Source: Methylobacterium organophilum (GTDB lineage Bacteria; Pseudomonadota; Alphaproteobacteria; Rhizobiales; Beijerinckiaceae). From it: DNA of 64,000 bases. The notes beneath the pieces are model-generated. The model saw nothing but the letters and a program-made list of their open reading frames with translations. It was not told the origin of the DNA and made no database searches. Position 1 is the first letter of the stretch. Every line of letters begins with the position of its first letter. The DNA is taken from contig NZ_BPQV01000003.1 in assembly GCF_022179465.1 (NCBI RefSeq), forward strand, positions 1 through 64,000, in the 5' to 3' direction. This document shows positions 15,919-22,868 of the stretch, piece after piece. The position numbers and the translations under genes were made by a program.

Positions 15919-16182
15919 TCAGGGGAGTGATCGGCCAGCCGGCAGGCGTGGGTCGGCGCCAGGGATCGGGGGCAGCAGCGGGCCGTGATGGGTGGCGGGC
16001 CAAGGAGAGCCAGCCCGCATCTGCGCCAGGTCCTGGCGGGAGGTGGTCAGCAGCGCGAGCACCAGCCCGATCGGATCCTCGCTCGGCCCGATGCCGGGAA
16101 GCGTGGTCGCGAGCCAGTCGACGACGCGCTGCTCGTCCGGGCTGAACGGGCCGCGCAGGGGAAGGGGCTCGGCATTCGCCAT
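15919..16182 (-). CDS. Phage-associated small hypothetical protein
   Basis: An 87-residue protein (LPLRGPFSPDEQRVVDWLATTLPGIGPSEDPIGLVLALLTTSRQDL). I chose the ATG at 16,182 because GGAGG lies about 9 nt upstream; a longer frame to 16,272 has an Arg-rich, non-coding-looking extension. No transmembrane segment and no domain are recognised. Operon position suggests an accessory early function. Confidence 0.5.
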   Translation of the reverse strand: MANAEPLPLRGPFSPDEQRVVDWLATTLPGIGPSEDPIGLVLALLTTSRQDLAQMRAGSPWPATHHGPLLPPIPGADPRLPAGRSLP

Positions 16183-16268
16183 GGTCAGGCGGCCTCCTGA
16201 GCTGACAGGCGCTCGTGCACGAGCGCGGATTGGTCTCGGGACATCGTGCGCTCCTGCAGTTCGGCGGC

Positions 16269-16904
16269 TCACGGCCGCGGTTCAGCGGCCCGCCAAAGCG
16301 GCAGGTCGCGATGGGTTTCCAGCGGAAGCGCCGCGCGCACGAAGGCTTCCGCCCGACGGCGGACCATCGATTGCGTCAGGTCGAGATCGCGCTGGGCGGC
16401 TTCTGCGGCGTGGGCGGCGGCGCGCGAGGCGCCCTCCGCGAGCAGGTGCCACTCGTCGGCGAAGATCCTGCGGCCAGGCCGGTACCGCATGCGCCAAAGG
16501 AGGGTGTTTGGGACGCCGAAGGTCTCGCCTGGGTCCGTCACCCGGACGCCAGAGGCGCGAATGATGATGTCCGCGAGTTGCCGGGCCTCATCGACCGTGA
16601 AGTGGCCGTCCGCCTCGCGTGCCTTGGGCGCGAAACCGCAAGTCTCAAGGCCGTGCGCAAGAACCTCAGCAATGAGGAACCGAACGACCTCGCAGTCGCG
16701 GAACCACTCTCCAGACACCCGGTAATCGGCGAGGGCGTTGTGGACCTGCCGCTCCTGCGAGCGGTCGCCCTCGATATCGCCGAGCAGGTGAAGGCAGGCC
16801 GGATTCGCTACGCCGAGTCCGGCCAAGCGCTGGGCCACGTCGGTGGAGATTCCGATCTTGATGGAGCCGCAGCCGTCCGCGACGAAGTAGATGCGCGCGC
16901 CCAT
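16269..16904 (-). CDS. GIY-YIG-type protein (T5orf172/MUG113 family)
   Basis: A 211-residue protein with the start chosen at 16,904 (MGARIYFVADG). Residues 4-95 (RIYFVADGCGSIKIGISTDVAQRLAGL, LHLLGDIEGDRSQERQVHNALADYRVSGEWF) match the T5orf172/MUG113 branch of the GIY-YIG nuclease superfamily: strand, KIGIS, R in the helix, E of SQERQVH and a GEWF end. The C-terminal half is unassigned and basic. Such phage proteins are thought to be DNA nucleases, sometimes homing-type, but the role here is unknown. Confidence 0.78.
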   Translation of the reverse strand: MGARIYFVADGCGSIKIGISTDVAQRLAGLGVANPACLHLLGDIEGDRSQERQVHNALADYRVSGEWFRDCEVVRFLIAEVLAHGLETCGFAPKAREADGHFTVDEARQLADIIIRASGVRVTDPGETFGVPNTLLWRMRYRPGRRIFADEWHLLAEGASRAAAHAAEAAQRDLDLTQSMVRRRAEAFVRAALPLETHRDLPLWRAAEPRP

Positions 16905-16906
16905 GG

Positions 16907-17092
16907 CTAATCCCGCGCTTCGGTCGGCGTACGTCCGCCGGTGCGGTCCCAGATGCGCGGATCCCATTCGCGCGCTTTGTCCTCGCACCATGAAGAGCCC
17001 CAGAGGACGGGGGTGGCGAGCCAGCCGATCCAGAGGAGCGGCATGGCGATGCAGCGAAGCGCCGAGGCGGCAATGCGAAGGAGCGTGAGCAT
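16907..17092 (-). CDS. Small single-span membrane protein of phage early operon
   Basis: A 61-residue protein with a hydrophobic stretch at about residues 3-32 (ASALRCIAMPLLWIGWLATPVLW), then a charged tail. It is squeezed between two genes of the leftward operon with 2-nt gaps, which supports that it is real. No family recognised; small membrane proteins are common in phage early regions (superinfection exclusion is one known role). Confidence 0.5.
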   Translation of the reverse strand: MLTLLRIAASALRCIAMPLLWIGWLATPVLWGSSWCEDKAREWDPRIWDRTGGRTPTEARD

Positions 17093-17094
17093 GC

Positions 17095-17532
17095 TCAGCG
17101 TCCTCCCATCACGTCCGCGAGCTGCTGCCGGATCGTGGCAGCGCGCTGCTCAAGCCGATGTTGCCGGCTGATCCGCGCGGCGTTCTTCAGCACCTCCGAT
17201 GAGGCATCTGGGCTCACGTAGACGAAGAGTTCCGGCCCGTAGACCTTGATCAGCTGGTGATAGGCGGCTCCGGAAGGTGCCGACGCACCCTGGAGCCACT
17301 TCTCGACCGTCTTTGCCGAAATGCCGGTGTGGCCCTCGACGCTCAATGCGGTCTTGCTCGGATGTTCCGCGCGAAGGAACGCCGCGATCCGCTCGCCGAA
17401 AACTTGGGTATCGATCACCCCAAATTTTCGGAATTCTCCCCCAGACTTTCTCACTGCAATCTCCGAAGTTTTGCGCATCGGAGACGTTGATTGGGAGAAA
17501 ATGTCAGGCTGAATGGATGGGGCGAAAGACAT
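17095..17532 (-). CDS. Phage-associated HTH-like protein
   Basis: A 145-residue protein. Residues 46-100 (ERIAAFLRAEHPSKTALSVEGHTGISAKTVEKWLQGASAPSGAAYHQLIKVYG) look like a helix-turn-helix with the GISAKTVEKWLQG recognition part, a pattern frequent in rhizobial phage early genes. The C-terminus is helical and basic (QHRLEQRAATIRQQL). Start ATG at 17,532 (MSFAPSIQ); 17,547 or 17,478 are possible. It probably binds DNA; the target is unknown. Confidence 0.6.
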   Translation of the reverse strand: MSFAPSIQPDIFSQSTSPMRKTSEIAVRKSGGEFRKFGVIDTQVFGERIAAFLRAEHPSKTALSVEGHTGISAKTVEKWLQGASAPSGAAYHQLIKVYGPELFVYVSPDASSEVLKNAARISRQHRLEQRAATIRQQLADVMGGR

Positions 17533-17916
17533 GTCAGCGCCTCGCATCTGGGGTGAAGGAGTACGAAGACACAGCGCGACCGCCGGGAGCTTGCCGGCAC
17601 GGGCGGACGCGCGGGAAGGAAAGGGCCGGAGCCAGGCGGCTCCGGCAGTGCAGGGAGGAAACGCCCCGAAGGGACATGCCCCGCGGGGCCACGGATGCGC
17701 GGGAGCCGCGCGAAAGGGAACGGCCGCTCTCGTCGTCGAAAACGAGGGCTGCGGGGGAGACAGCCGCGCGGCCGATCGGCGACGTCATTGCCGCCGATGG
17801 GATGAAGGCGAGGGACGCGATGGCCGCGGGTCCGGGTCGGGGATCGCGGCCGTCGCGCTCGCACACGGGAGCGACCAGCGCTCGACCGAGGCGATGGGGA
17901 TATGATGCGGCGCCCG
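17533..17916. other. Gap in the leftward operon without a confident gene
   Basis: All frames are open for long stretches because of high GC, but none has family resemblance or a ribosome-binding site. The segment lies inside an otherwise tightly packed operon, so a leader, antiterminator site, small RNA or lost gene is possible. I see GC-rich potential hairpins but no U-tract. Confidence 0.4.
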
Positions 17917-18138
17917 TCACAGCAGGCCTGCCCGCGCGAACTTCGCGCTCAGGAGCCGGGCCAGCCCGATCGCCATCACCAGCCACACCACGGCGAAGCC
18001 CGGCCCCGCGCCGACACCGCATGCGGTCGAGATCAGGGCGCCAAGGTAGAGCCAGGCCGACAGGGCGCCGAAGCACAGGCTAACGGCAAGCAGGGCTCCG
18101 GCGGCGAGGCCGAGGGCGTGGGCGCAGCGCATCGTCAT
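17917..18138 (-). CDS. Small two-span membrane protein of phage early operon
   Basis: A 73-residue hydrophobic protein (MTMRCAHALGLAAGALLAVS, then SAWLYLGALIS and FAVVWLVMAIGLARLL) with probably two or three membrane segments. The ATG overlaps the stop of the upstream gene by four bases, so translational coupling supports the start at 18,138. Function unknown. Confidence 0.55.
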   Translation of the reverse strand: MTMRCAHALGLAAGALLAVSLCFGALSAWLYLGALISTACGVGAGPGFAVVWLVMAIGLARLLSAKFARAGLL

Positions 18139-18410
18139 GCCAGCCGCTCCGCGATCCAGCAGAGACCGGAGGCGCACGCCTCGACCACGCCGAGCGCCAG
18201 GGACGCGGGCGAGCCCGTCAATGCGGCCGAGCCGAAGCTGAGGGCCGCGACGGTGGCGAGGGTGAAGGCGAGCGCGCCCATGTCAGTGGCCCCGCTCGTG
18301 AGGGCAGCGAACGCAGGCGCTCGGCTGAATGCGCCGGGGCGGGGCACCGCGCGCACAATCTCGATCAGGGGGCGGGCCCCGTTTCGCAGGGTGAAGCGAG
18401 GAGGGCGCAT
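18135..18410 (-). CDS. Small membrane protein, second gene of the leftward operon
   Basis: A 91-residue protein: a basic N-terminus (MRPPRFTLRNGARPLIEIVR), then a hydrophobic region (MGALAFTLATVAALSFGSAAL) and another at the end (ALGVVEACASGLCWI). The start overlaps the stop of the Cro-like gene by one base (TGATG). Unknown function. Confidence 0.5.
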   Translation of the reverse strand: MRPPRFTLRNGARPLIEIVRAVPRPGAFSRAPAFAALTSGATDMGALAFTLATVAALSFGSAALTGSPASLALGVVEACASGLCWIAERLA

Positions 18411-18622
18411 CACGCAGCGACCTCGGGCTCGGTCCAATCATTCAGGAAGTCGTTCGGGGTGACCTGCCCCTCGGTTTCGGCGCGAATGCGCTCAAGAACA
18501 TCCCACTCTGGCCGACGGTCGCCGGACATGTACCGCCAGAGGGTCTGGCGCGAGACGCCGAGGCGCTCCGCGAAGGCGGATGGCTTGATCTCGGCCTGAG
18601 AGAGGTAATCGGCGAGCTTCAT
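18410..18622 (-). CDS. Cro-like helix-turn-helix repressor
   Basis: A 70-residue XRE/Cro protein. The helix-turn-helix is at residues 13-36 (PSAFAERLGVSRQTLWRYMSG), and it ends with an acidic tail. It is the first gene of the leftward early operon and is divergent from the cI-like gene, so it should act as the lytic switch protein, competing for the same operators. A -35/-10 pair with an operator inside the 17-bp spacer places the transcript start almost at the ATG, so the message may be leaderless. Confidence 0.85.
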   Translation of the reverse strand: MKLADYLSQAEIKPSAFAERLGVSRQTLWRYMSGDRRPEWDVLERIRAETEGQVTPNDFLNDWTEPEVAA

Positions 18623-18628
18623 GCCCCA

Positions 18629-18657
18629 AGCATGTCACCATATTGGTGACCGCGCAA
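18629..18657 (-). promoter_or_regulatory. Leftward early promoter with operator in the spacer
   Basis: On the reverse strand TTGCGC (18,652-18,657) and CATGCT (18,629-18,634) are 17 nt apart, and the spacer is filled by the operator palindrome. The rightward early promoter at 20,313 has the same layout (TTGACA, 17 nt, CATAGG). The predicted start point lies at about 18,622, the first base of the Cro-like gene. Confidence 0.55.
18634..18650. promoter_or_regulatory. Repressor operator 1 of the immunity region
   Basis: Perfect palindrome GTCACCATATTGGTGAC with 7-bp arms around TAT. It matches the operator at 20,320 in both arms. The likely ligands are the cI-like and Cro-like proteins encoded on either side. 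Confidence 0.8.
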
Positions 18658-18664
18658 GCGGATT

Positions 18665-18681
18665 GTCACCGGATTGGTCTC
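18665..18681. promoter_or_regulatory. Repressor operator 2 (imperfect)
   Basis: GTCACCGGATTGGTCTC: left arm nearly identical to operator 1, right arm degenerate. It is spaced 31 bp from operator 1 and 24 bp from operator 3, giving a three-site arrangement like the lambda right operator. Confidence 0.55.
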
Positions 18682-18688
18682 TATCCTC

Positions 18689-18705
18689 GTCGCCAGAACG
18701 GCGAC
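18689..18705. promoter_or_regulatory. Repressor operator 3
   Basis: GTCGCCAGAACGGCGAC, a palindrome of the same length and outline as operator 1 (GTCrCCA / TGGyGAC type). It lies 11 bp before the ATG of the cI-like gene, so occupation could block repressor synthesis (negative autoregulation). Confidence 0.6.
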
Positions 18706-18716
18706 ACGGTGGCTCT

Positions 18717-19490
18717 ATGTCTGAGCCGACCTCGACGAAGGGCAAGTTTCCCAACGGGCTAGCTGCTGCGCTAGCGGCCTCTGGCATTGGCCAGTCCGAT
18801 CTTGCTCGCCGGATCGACACGTCTCGACAAAACATCAAGCGCTGGAAAGATCAGGAGCAGAAGCTTCCACTCCCGATGGCTCAAAAAATAGCGCCCGTGC
18901 TTGGGACTACGGCGGAAGCTTTAATGGTGCCAAGGCCAATGCTTGAAGAGGTGCGCAGAGTACCGATCGGACAAGAGTTCGAACCTGACCCAGATTTTGA
19001 ACACGACGAGAATGCCGCCGTAGCGGGTCGTTCGCACGCCAGGACGCTTAAGCCGGGCGAAGTGCCAGAGCGCAATGTTGTTGCTGGCTTAGGACAGGGC
19101 GGTACGGCCGAAGGGGTCGTTGTGAATGGTCAGGTGCTCGACGGCGTTCGCGCTGTGTGGCGCCTCCCGCCCGATTTCCTGCGCACCGAGCTGCGCTCTC
19201 GTGAAGGTGATGTCGATTTCATCGCTGTAGATGGCGACTCAATGATCCCAACTCTGCTGCCGGGCGACAGAGTAATGATCAACCGCTCGCAGACCGCGCC
19301 TTCGCCTGACGGTCTTTATGCGATCTTCGACGGCATCGGCATTTCGGTGAAGCGCCTGGAGATCGTTAAGGGCAGCAATCCGATCCGCATCAGGATCAAG
19401 TCAGATAATCCCAATCACAGCACAGATGAAATATTGGCGGTCGATCTTCATGTGATAGGCCGTGTCGTTTGTCGCGTCACGCGGTGCTGA
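18717..19490 (+). CDS. cI-type prophage repressor with S24 (LexA-like) peptidase domain
   Basis: A 257-residue repressor. The helix-turn-helix is at about residues 24-45 (GIGQSDLARRIDTSRQNIKRW). A linker contains VVAGLGQG, where Ala123-Gly124 could be the self-cleavage site. The C-terminal S24 domain has Ser175 in VDGDSMIPTLLPGDRVMIN and Lys212 in GISVKRLEIV as the catalytic pair. RecA filaments would trigger cleavage and induction. The ATG at 18,717 is preferred over the frame opening at 18,621, because the longer version would run through the operators. The divergent Cro-like gene confirms an immunity region. Confidence 0.93.
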   Translation: MSEPTSTKGKFPNGLAAALAASGIGQSDLARRIDTSRQNIKRWKDQEQKLPLPMAQKIAPVLGTTAEALMVPRPMLEEVRRVPIGQEFEPDPDFEHDENAAVAGRSHARTLKPGEVPERNVVAGLGQGGTAEGVVVNGQVLDGVRAVWRLPPDFLRTELRSREGDVDFIAVDGDSMIPTLLPGDRVMINRSQTAPSPDGLYAIFDGIGISVKRLEIVKGSNPIRIRIKSDNPNHSTDEILAVDLHVIGRVVCRVTRC

Positions 19491-19491
19491 G

Positions 19492-19803
19492 ATGCCCGTA
19501 TACTTCTCGGCGCGATCCGCGGGCGAAAGAGACTGGCGGCTACTGAACGGCATCCAAGCTGCGATGGACGGGCGAGGTGCCTTGTTCGAAGGGGTCGACC
19601 AATCCGTGCTGCTAACAGCGCGAACTGGCGCGGATTGGTCCGGCGGAGCTGTAATGGTTGAGATAACGATCGACAGCTTCCGCGAGATCGCCCAGGCGAT
19701 GATGGATGCCGATCCGCAGAAAGCCATGGACGCCTTTGGGGCCGCCCTGATCCTCGGGCCGAGACGCCATGTCTATGACGAAGGCGGCCGGGAGCTCGGA
19801 TAA
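19492..19803 (+). CDS. Phage immunity-region hypothetical protein
   Basis: A 103-residue protein (VYFSARSAGERDWRLLNGIQAAMDGRGALFEGVDQSVLL, then VEITIDSFREIAQAMMDADPQKAMDAFGAALI). Its ATG lies one base after the stop of the cI-like gene, so it is probably cotranscribed with it and expressed in the lysogen. No domain recognised. Expression from a lysogen suggests a moron-type function such as exclusion, but nothing in the sequence shows this. Confidence 0.6.
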   Translation: MPVYFSARSAGERDWRLLNGIQAAMDGRGALFEGVDQSVLLTARTGADWSGGAVMVEITIDSFREIAQAMMDADPQKAMDAFGAALILGPRRHVYDEGGRELG

Positions 19804-19839
19804 GCTAAATGACAGCTCGCACAGTATCCAGGAGAAATT

Positions 19840-20181
19840 ATGAAAGAAGGCATCTACAAAATTGAAACTGCTGTTGGCGGCACGAAGCTGGCCGGCATCG
19901 CTGTCTTTGTCGGAGGAAAGGTCTACGGCGGAGGAGAGGCGATCCATTTTACCGGAAACTATCAGGTAAACGATGGGGCGCTCTCTTTACATGCCCGACT
20001 GGATATTCACGATCCTGCATGTGTTGACAAAAATATCAATATGTTGCGCGACGCAAACGTAGAAATTTCTGGCAAATCAGAGGGATCGAAGTTCGAGATG
20101 GTCGGCACTATTAGCCGAATCGTCGGTTGGAGCTCTCGCGTGACAGTGACGCTTACGGAGCTGCCATCCTTCGCTGTGTAG
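19840..20181 (+). CDS. GrlR-like regulatory protein
   Basis: A 113-residue protein with AGGAG 7 nt before the ATG. The pattern MKEGIYKIETAVGGTKLAGIAVFVGGKVYGGGEAIHFTGNYQVNDG is typical of the GrlR fold: an eight-stranded barrel-like small protein with a GGD/GGG turn and a YxGxY strand. GrlR of enteropathogenic E. coli sequesters the activator GrlA; homologues in alphaproteobacteria are mostly uncharacterised. It ends just before an intrinsic terminator, so it closes the lysogenic transcript. Confidence 0.7.
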   Translation: MKEGIYKIETAVGGTKLAGIAVFVGGKVYGGGEAIHFTGNYQVNDGALSLHARLDIHDPACVDKNINMLRDANVEISGKSEGSKFEMVGTISRIVGWSSRVTVTLTELPSFAV

Positions 20182-20205
20182 GCAGAACTTTACGCAGGGC
20201 CTCTT

Positions 20206-20231
20206 AGCCTCGCTTCGTGCGGGGCTTTTTT
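20206..20231 (+). terminator. Intrinsic terminator of the repressor transcript
   Basis: AGCCTCGC and GCGGGGCT form an 8-bp stem (one G-T pair) around TTCGT, followed by a run of T. It lies 25 nt after the GrlR-like gene and before the rightward early promoter. Confidence 0.85.
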
Positions 20232-20289
20232 GTTGTCTGAGCTGTCCACAGCCCAGCGCGTCACCACTAAGCCAACTCCGATCACACTT

Positions 20290-20306
20290 GTCTCCATTTT
20301 GGGGAC
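20290..20306. promoter_or_regulatory. Repressor operator 4
   Basis: GTCTCCATTTTGGGGAC, an imperfect member of the same 17-bp operator family, just upstream of the rightward early promoter and 30 bp from operator 5. The 30-31 bp spacing equals that between operators 1 and 2. Confidence 0.6.
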
Positions 20307-20312
20307 ATATGC

Positions 20313-20341
20313 TTGACACGTCACCATTATGGTGACATAGG
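20313..20341 (+). promoter_or_regulatory. Rightward early promoter with operator 5 in the spacer
   Basis: TTGACA (20,313-20,318), 17-nt spacer, CATAGG (20,336-20,341). The perfect operator GTCACCATTATGGTGAC occupies 20,320-20,336. Repressor binding would block polymerase directly. It drives the operon from 20,381 to integrase. Confidence 0.7.
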
Positions 20342-20380
20342 TCATCCATCGCAGCTCGACGAGCCGATGGAGCCGCTTCA

Positions 20381-20521
20381 GTGCCCCCAATCCTCCACAC
20401 GCTTCCGCCGGGGCAGGCTCTTGCCGCTGTCCTGATGCTCTACGTCCTCGGGCCGTTCGTGGCTGTGTGGACGACCGTCGAGCTTGCCCGGATCGTCCGG
20501 CTGGCGGTGCGGGGTCGCTGA
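20381..20521 (+). CDS. Small membrane protein, first gene of the rightward early operon
   Basis: A 46-residue frame with a GTG start and GGAG about 9 nt upstream. The middle is one hydrophobic segment (ALAAVLMLYVLGPFVAVWTTVELA) followed by a basic end (RIVRLAVRGR). The stop overlaps the next ATG (TGATG), as elsewhere in this operon, which supports translation. Function unknown. A shorter version could start at the internal ATG. Confidence 0.5.
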   Translation: MPPILHTLPPGQALAAVLMLYVLGPFVAVWTTVELARIVRLAVRGR

Positions 20522-20868
20522 TGGCCGCCGCCCTCGCCCTGGCGCCCGAGGCGCTTCCCGTCACGGCGGTATCCGAGTTCCGGTTCGTGCCGGATGGCTC
20601 CCGCTGGCTGATCCAGCAGCGGATCTTCGACGGTCCCTGGTTCACGCTCCGGTCCGTCTTCGACCGCGGGCATGCCGAGACCTTCTGCGATCAGGAGGCA
20701 CGGAAGTTCCTCGGCAACAACCCGGGCTGGCACGTGAAGACGCACGGTCTGACCGGCTACCGCTTCCTCGGGACCGGCACGCCGGCGCGAGCCATGCCCG
20801 CGGACAACGAGCATCGCCTCGGCCCGGCCGACTGTTTGGAGCCGGGCTACGCGACGGGGCGGCGGTGA
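20521..20868 (+). CDS. Phage early hypothetical protein
   Basis: A 115-residue protein starting at the ATG in the TGATG overlap. The centre (SEFRFVPDGSRWLIQQRIFDGPWFTLRSVFDRGHAETFCDQEARKFL) is rich in aromatic residues and looks like a small beta-sheet domain. The C-terminus loses character. Unknown function; early, repressor-controlled expression is inferred from the promoter upstream. Confidence 0.6.
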   Translation: MAAALALAPEALPVTAVSEFRFVPDGSRWLIQQRIFDGPWFTLRSVFDRGHAETFCDQEARKFLGNNPGWHVKTHGLTGYRFLGTGTPARAMPADNEHRLGPADCLEPGYATGRR

Positions 20869-21050
20869 TGGCACCGCACCTCGATACTGTCGAAGCGCTG
20901 GGGCGGCTCGCAGCGGGCCGCTTTGTCCCCGCCCAGAAATATGCGGCGCTCCAGCGCCTCGGCTTCATCAGGGTCCGCGGGCACGGCCCCGGTTCGAAGC
21001 CGTCGCTCACCGAGGCTGGCCGCCAGAAGCTCGCGGAGGGCCGCCGCTGA
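20868..21050 (+). CDS. Small basic winged-helix-like protein
   Basis: A 60-residue basic protein (LDTVEALGRLAAGRFVPAQKYAALQRLGFIRVRG, then PSLTEAGRQKLAEGRR). The ending LTEAGRQKL after a strand is like the wing and last helix of a winged-helix domain. Starts and ends in TGATG overlaps with neighbours. Confidence 0.55.
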   Translation: MAPHLDTVEALGRLAAGRFVPAQKYAALQRLGFIRVRGHGPGSKPSLTEAGRQKLAEGRR

Positions 21051-21460
21051 TGGTCTACCAGCTCGAACCCACCGGGCGCGCCAGCTTCTCCGTCCGCCTC
21101 AACGGCGTGGAGGCCGCGACCCTCTACTTCGACGCCGCCGCGGCCGACGGCCCCGAATGGGCGCTCACCGCGAACGTGGAGTGGTTCCGGACCGAGCCGC
21201 AGCTCCCGCGCCCGTTCCGCCGGTTCACGCACACCTTCGAGACGCTGGCGGTGGCCTGCGCCTTCCTCGGCGTGGCCGAGCCGCCGCCGCTCTCACCCTT
21301 CTCGGCCGCGGAGATCGGGACTCTCCTCATCGAGGCCCTGCATGCGGTCCGGGCGCCGCTCGACCTCACCCCCGCCCAGCGCGACGCGATCGGCCGCCTG
21401 CTGATCGAGCGCCTGCGGCCCGACCTGTCCTTCCACCCTGATCAGCAGGTTGCTGCATGA
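21050..21460 (+). CDS. Phage early hypothetical protein
   Basis: A 136-residue protein: an N-terminal beta-rich part (YQLEPTGRASFSVRLNGVEAATLYF), then a helical part with LTPAQRDAIGRLLIERLRPDL. No known family. It overlaps both neighbours by 1-4 nt and precedes the ERF recombinase gene, so it may belong to the recombination module. Confidence 0.6.
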   Translation: MVYQLEPTGRASFSVRLNGVEAATLYFDAAAADGPEWALTANVEWFRTEPQLPRPFRRFTHTFETLAVACAFLGVAEPPPLSPFSAAEIGTLLIEALHAVRAPLDLTPAQRDAIGRLLIERLRPDLSFHPDQQVAA

Positions 21461-22218
21461 GTGCTCAACGTCAGGAAATTGTGACGGCCGAGGAGCGGCC
21501 GGCACCCGTGTCTGCGCAGAGCGAGACCGTCGCGATCCTCAGCATGATCGAGCGTGCCGCCCGCGATCCTTCGATCGATCTCGACCGCATGGAGCGCCTC
21601 TTCGAGATGCGCGAGAAGATGGTCGCGCGGGAGCGGGAGACCGCCTTCAACGCGGCCATGGCGGCGGCCCAGGCCGAGATGCCGCGCGTGCTGCGCGACG
21701 CCGCGAATAGCCACACCCAGTCGCGCTATGCCCGACTCGAGACGATCGCGAAGAAGATCACGCCGATCATCACACGGCACGGCTTCTCGCTATCGTTCGA
21801 CACCGGCGAGCCCGCGCGCCCGGGCGAGATCCGCATCGTCTGCTCCGTCGCCCACAAGGACGGTCACACCCGGACGCACCAGGTCGACCTTCCGTCCGAC
21901 ACCGCCGGGGCCCAGGGCAACCGGAACAAGACCCCGGTGCAGGGCTTCGGCTCGACCGTCAGCTACGGCCGCCGCTACCTCACCCTGATGATCTTCAACG
22001 TCGCCCTCACGAACGAGGACGACGACGGCAACGCCGGCCGCGATGCCGGTCCGACCATCACGGAGGATCAGCTCATCGAGCTTCGTGATCTGGTCGAGGC
22101 CGTCGGCGCCGACCTCTCGAAGTTCGTCCGCCATCTCGGCGTCGAGAGCCTCGCGGACCTGCCGGCGAACCGCTTCGACGCGGCCGTGCGCGACCTCAAG
22201 CGGAAGGAGCGCCGCTGA
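21457..22218 (+). CDS. ERF-family single-strand annealing recombinase
   Basis: A 253-residue protein of the ERF superfamily, like phage P22 Erf. It anneals complementary single strands in phage recombination. The core is FNAAMAAAQAEMPRVLRD, SRYARLETIAKKITPIITRHGFSLSFDT, then FGSTVSYGRRYLTLMIFNVALTNEDDDGN. The C-terminal 60 residues include a small helical domain (ITEDQLIELRDLVEAVGADLSKFVRHLGVESLADLP). Together with the YqaJ exonuclease immediately downstream it forms a Red-like exonuclease/annealing pair. Confidence 0.92.
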   Translation: MSAQRQEIVTAEERPAPVSAQSETVAILSMIERAARDPSIDLDRMERLFEMREKMVARERETAFNAAMAAAQAEMPRVLRDAANSHTQSRYARLETIAKKITPIITRHGFSLSFDTGEPARPGEIRIVCSVAHKDGHTRTHQVDLPSDTAGAQGNRNKTPVQGFGSTVSYGRRYLTLMIFNVALTNEDDDGNAGRDAGPTITEDQLIELRDLVEAVGADLSKFVRHLGVESLADLPANRFDAAVRDLKRKERR

Positions 22219-22868
22219 TGTCGGAGATGGTCCAAGGTTCCGCCGAGTGGCTGGCCGCCCGGATCGGGCGGCTCACCGCCTCCCGCGCCGCCGACGTCGT
22301 GGCGAAGACCCTCAAGGGCACGCCCAAGGCCGAGCGCGAGCGCTACCTGATGGAGCTCGTCGCCGAGCGGCTCACCGGGCTGACCGCGCCGCATTACGTG
22401 TCGGCCGAGATGCTCTGGGGCTCCGAGCAGGAGCCCGCGGCCTGCTTCGCCTACGAGTTCTTCACCGACCTCGACACGGCGAAGATCGGTTTCGTCCCAC
22501 ACCCGACGATCGCGATGTTCGGCGCCAGTCCGGACCGGCTTGTCGGCGAGGAGGGGCTCGTCGAGTTCAAGTGCCCGACGACGCGCACCCATCTGGAGAC
22601 GGTCCTGAGCGGCGTGATCCCGCCGGACCACTTCCCGCAGCTCGACGCGCAGCTTGCCTGCTGCCCGGGCTGCCAGTGGGTGGACTTCGTCTCCTACGAT
22701 CCGCGTCTCCCCGACGACATGCGCCTGTTCGTCCGACGTGTGCTGCGCAGCGACCGGGCCGAGGCGATCGCCAAGCTCGAGGACGAGGCGCGGATCTTCC
22801 TGGCCGAGGTGGACGCGCGGATCGAGCGCATCGCCGATGCCTGCCGTCCGCAGCAGGAGGCCGCCTGA
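22218..22868 (+). CDS. YqaJ-family viral exonuclease (lambda Exo-like)
   Basis: A 216-residue nuclease: QGSAEWLAARIGRLTASRAADV at the start, WGSEQEPAACFAYEF, then GASPDRLVGEEGLVEFKCPTTRTHLE with the Asp and Glu-x-Lys of the PD-(D/E)xK active site, and QLDAQLACCPGCQWVDFVSYDPRL. It would degrade 5' ends to make 3' single strands for the ERF protein. The ATG overlaps the stop of the ERF gene. Confidence 0.93.
   Translation: MSEMVQGSAEWLAARIGRLTASRAADVVAKTLKGTPKAERERYLMELVAERLTGLTAPHYVSAEMLWGSEQEPAACFAYEFFTDLDTAKIGFVPHPTIAMFGASPDRLVGEEGLVEFKCPTTRTHLETVLSGVIPPDHFPQLDAQLACCPGCQWVDFVSYDPRLPDDMRLFVRRVLRSDRAEAIAKLEDEARIFLAEVDARIERIADACRPQQEAA

Noticed and set aside
17534-18076. A 180-codon reverse-strand open frame
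   Set aside because: It covers the better supported small membrane protein at 17,917-18,138 in another frame, is Arg/Pro/Ala-rich, and has no start signal; high GC alone explains its length.
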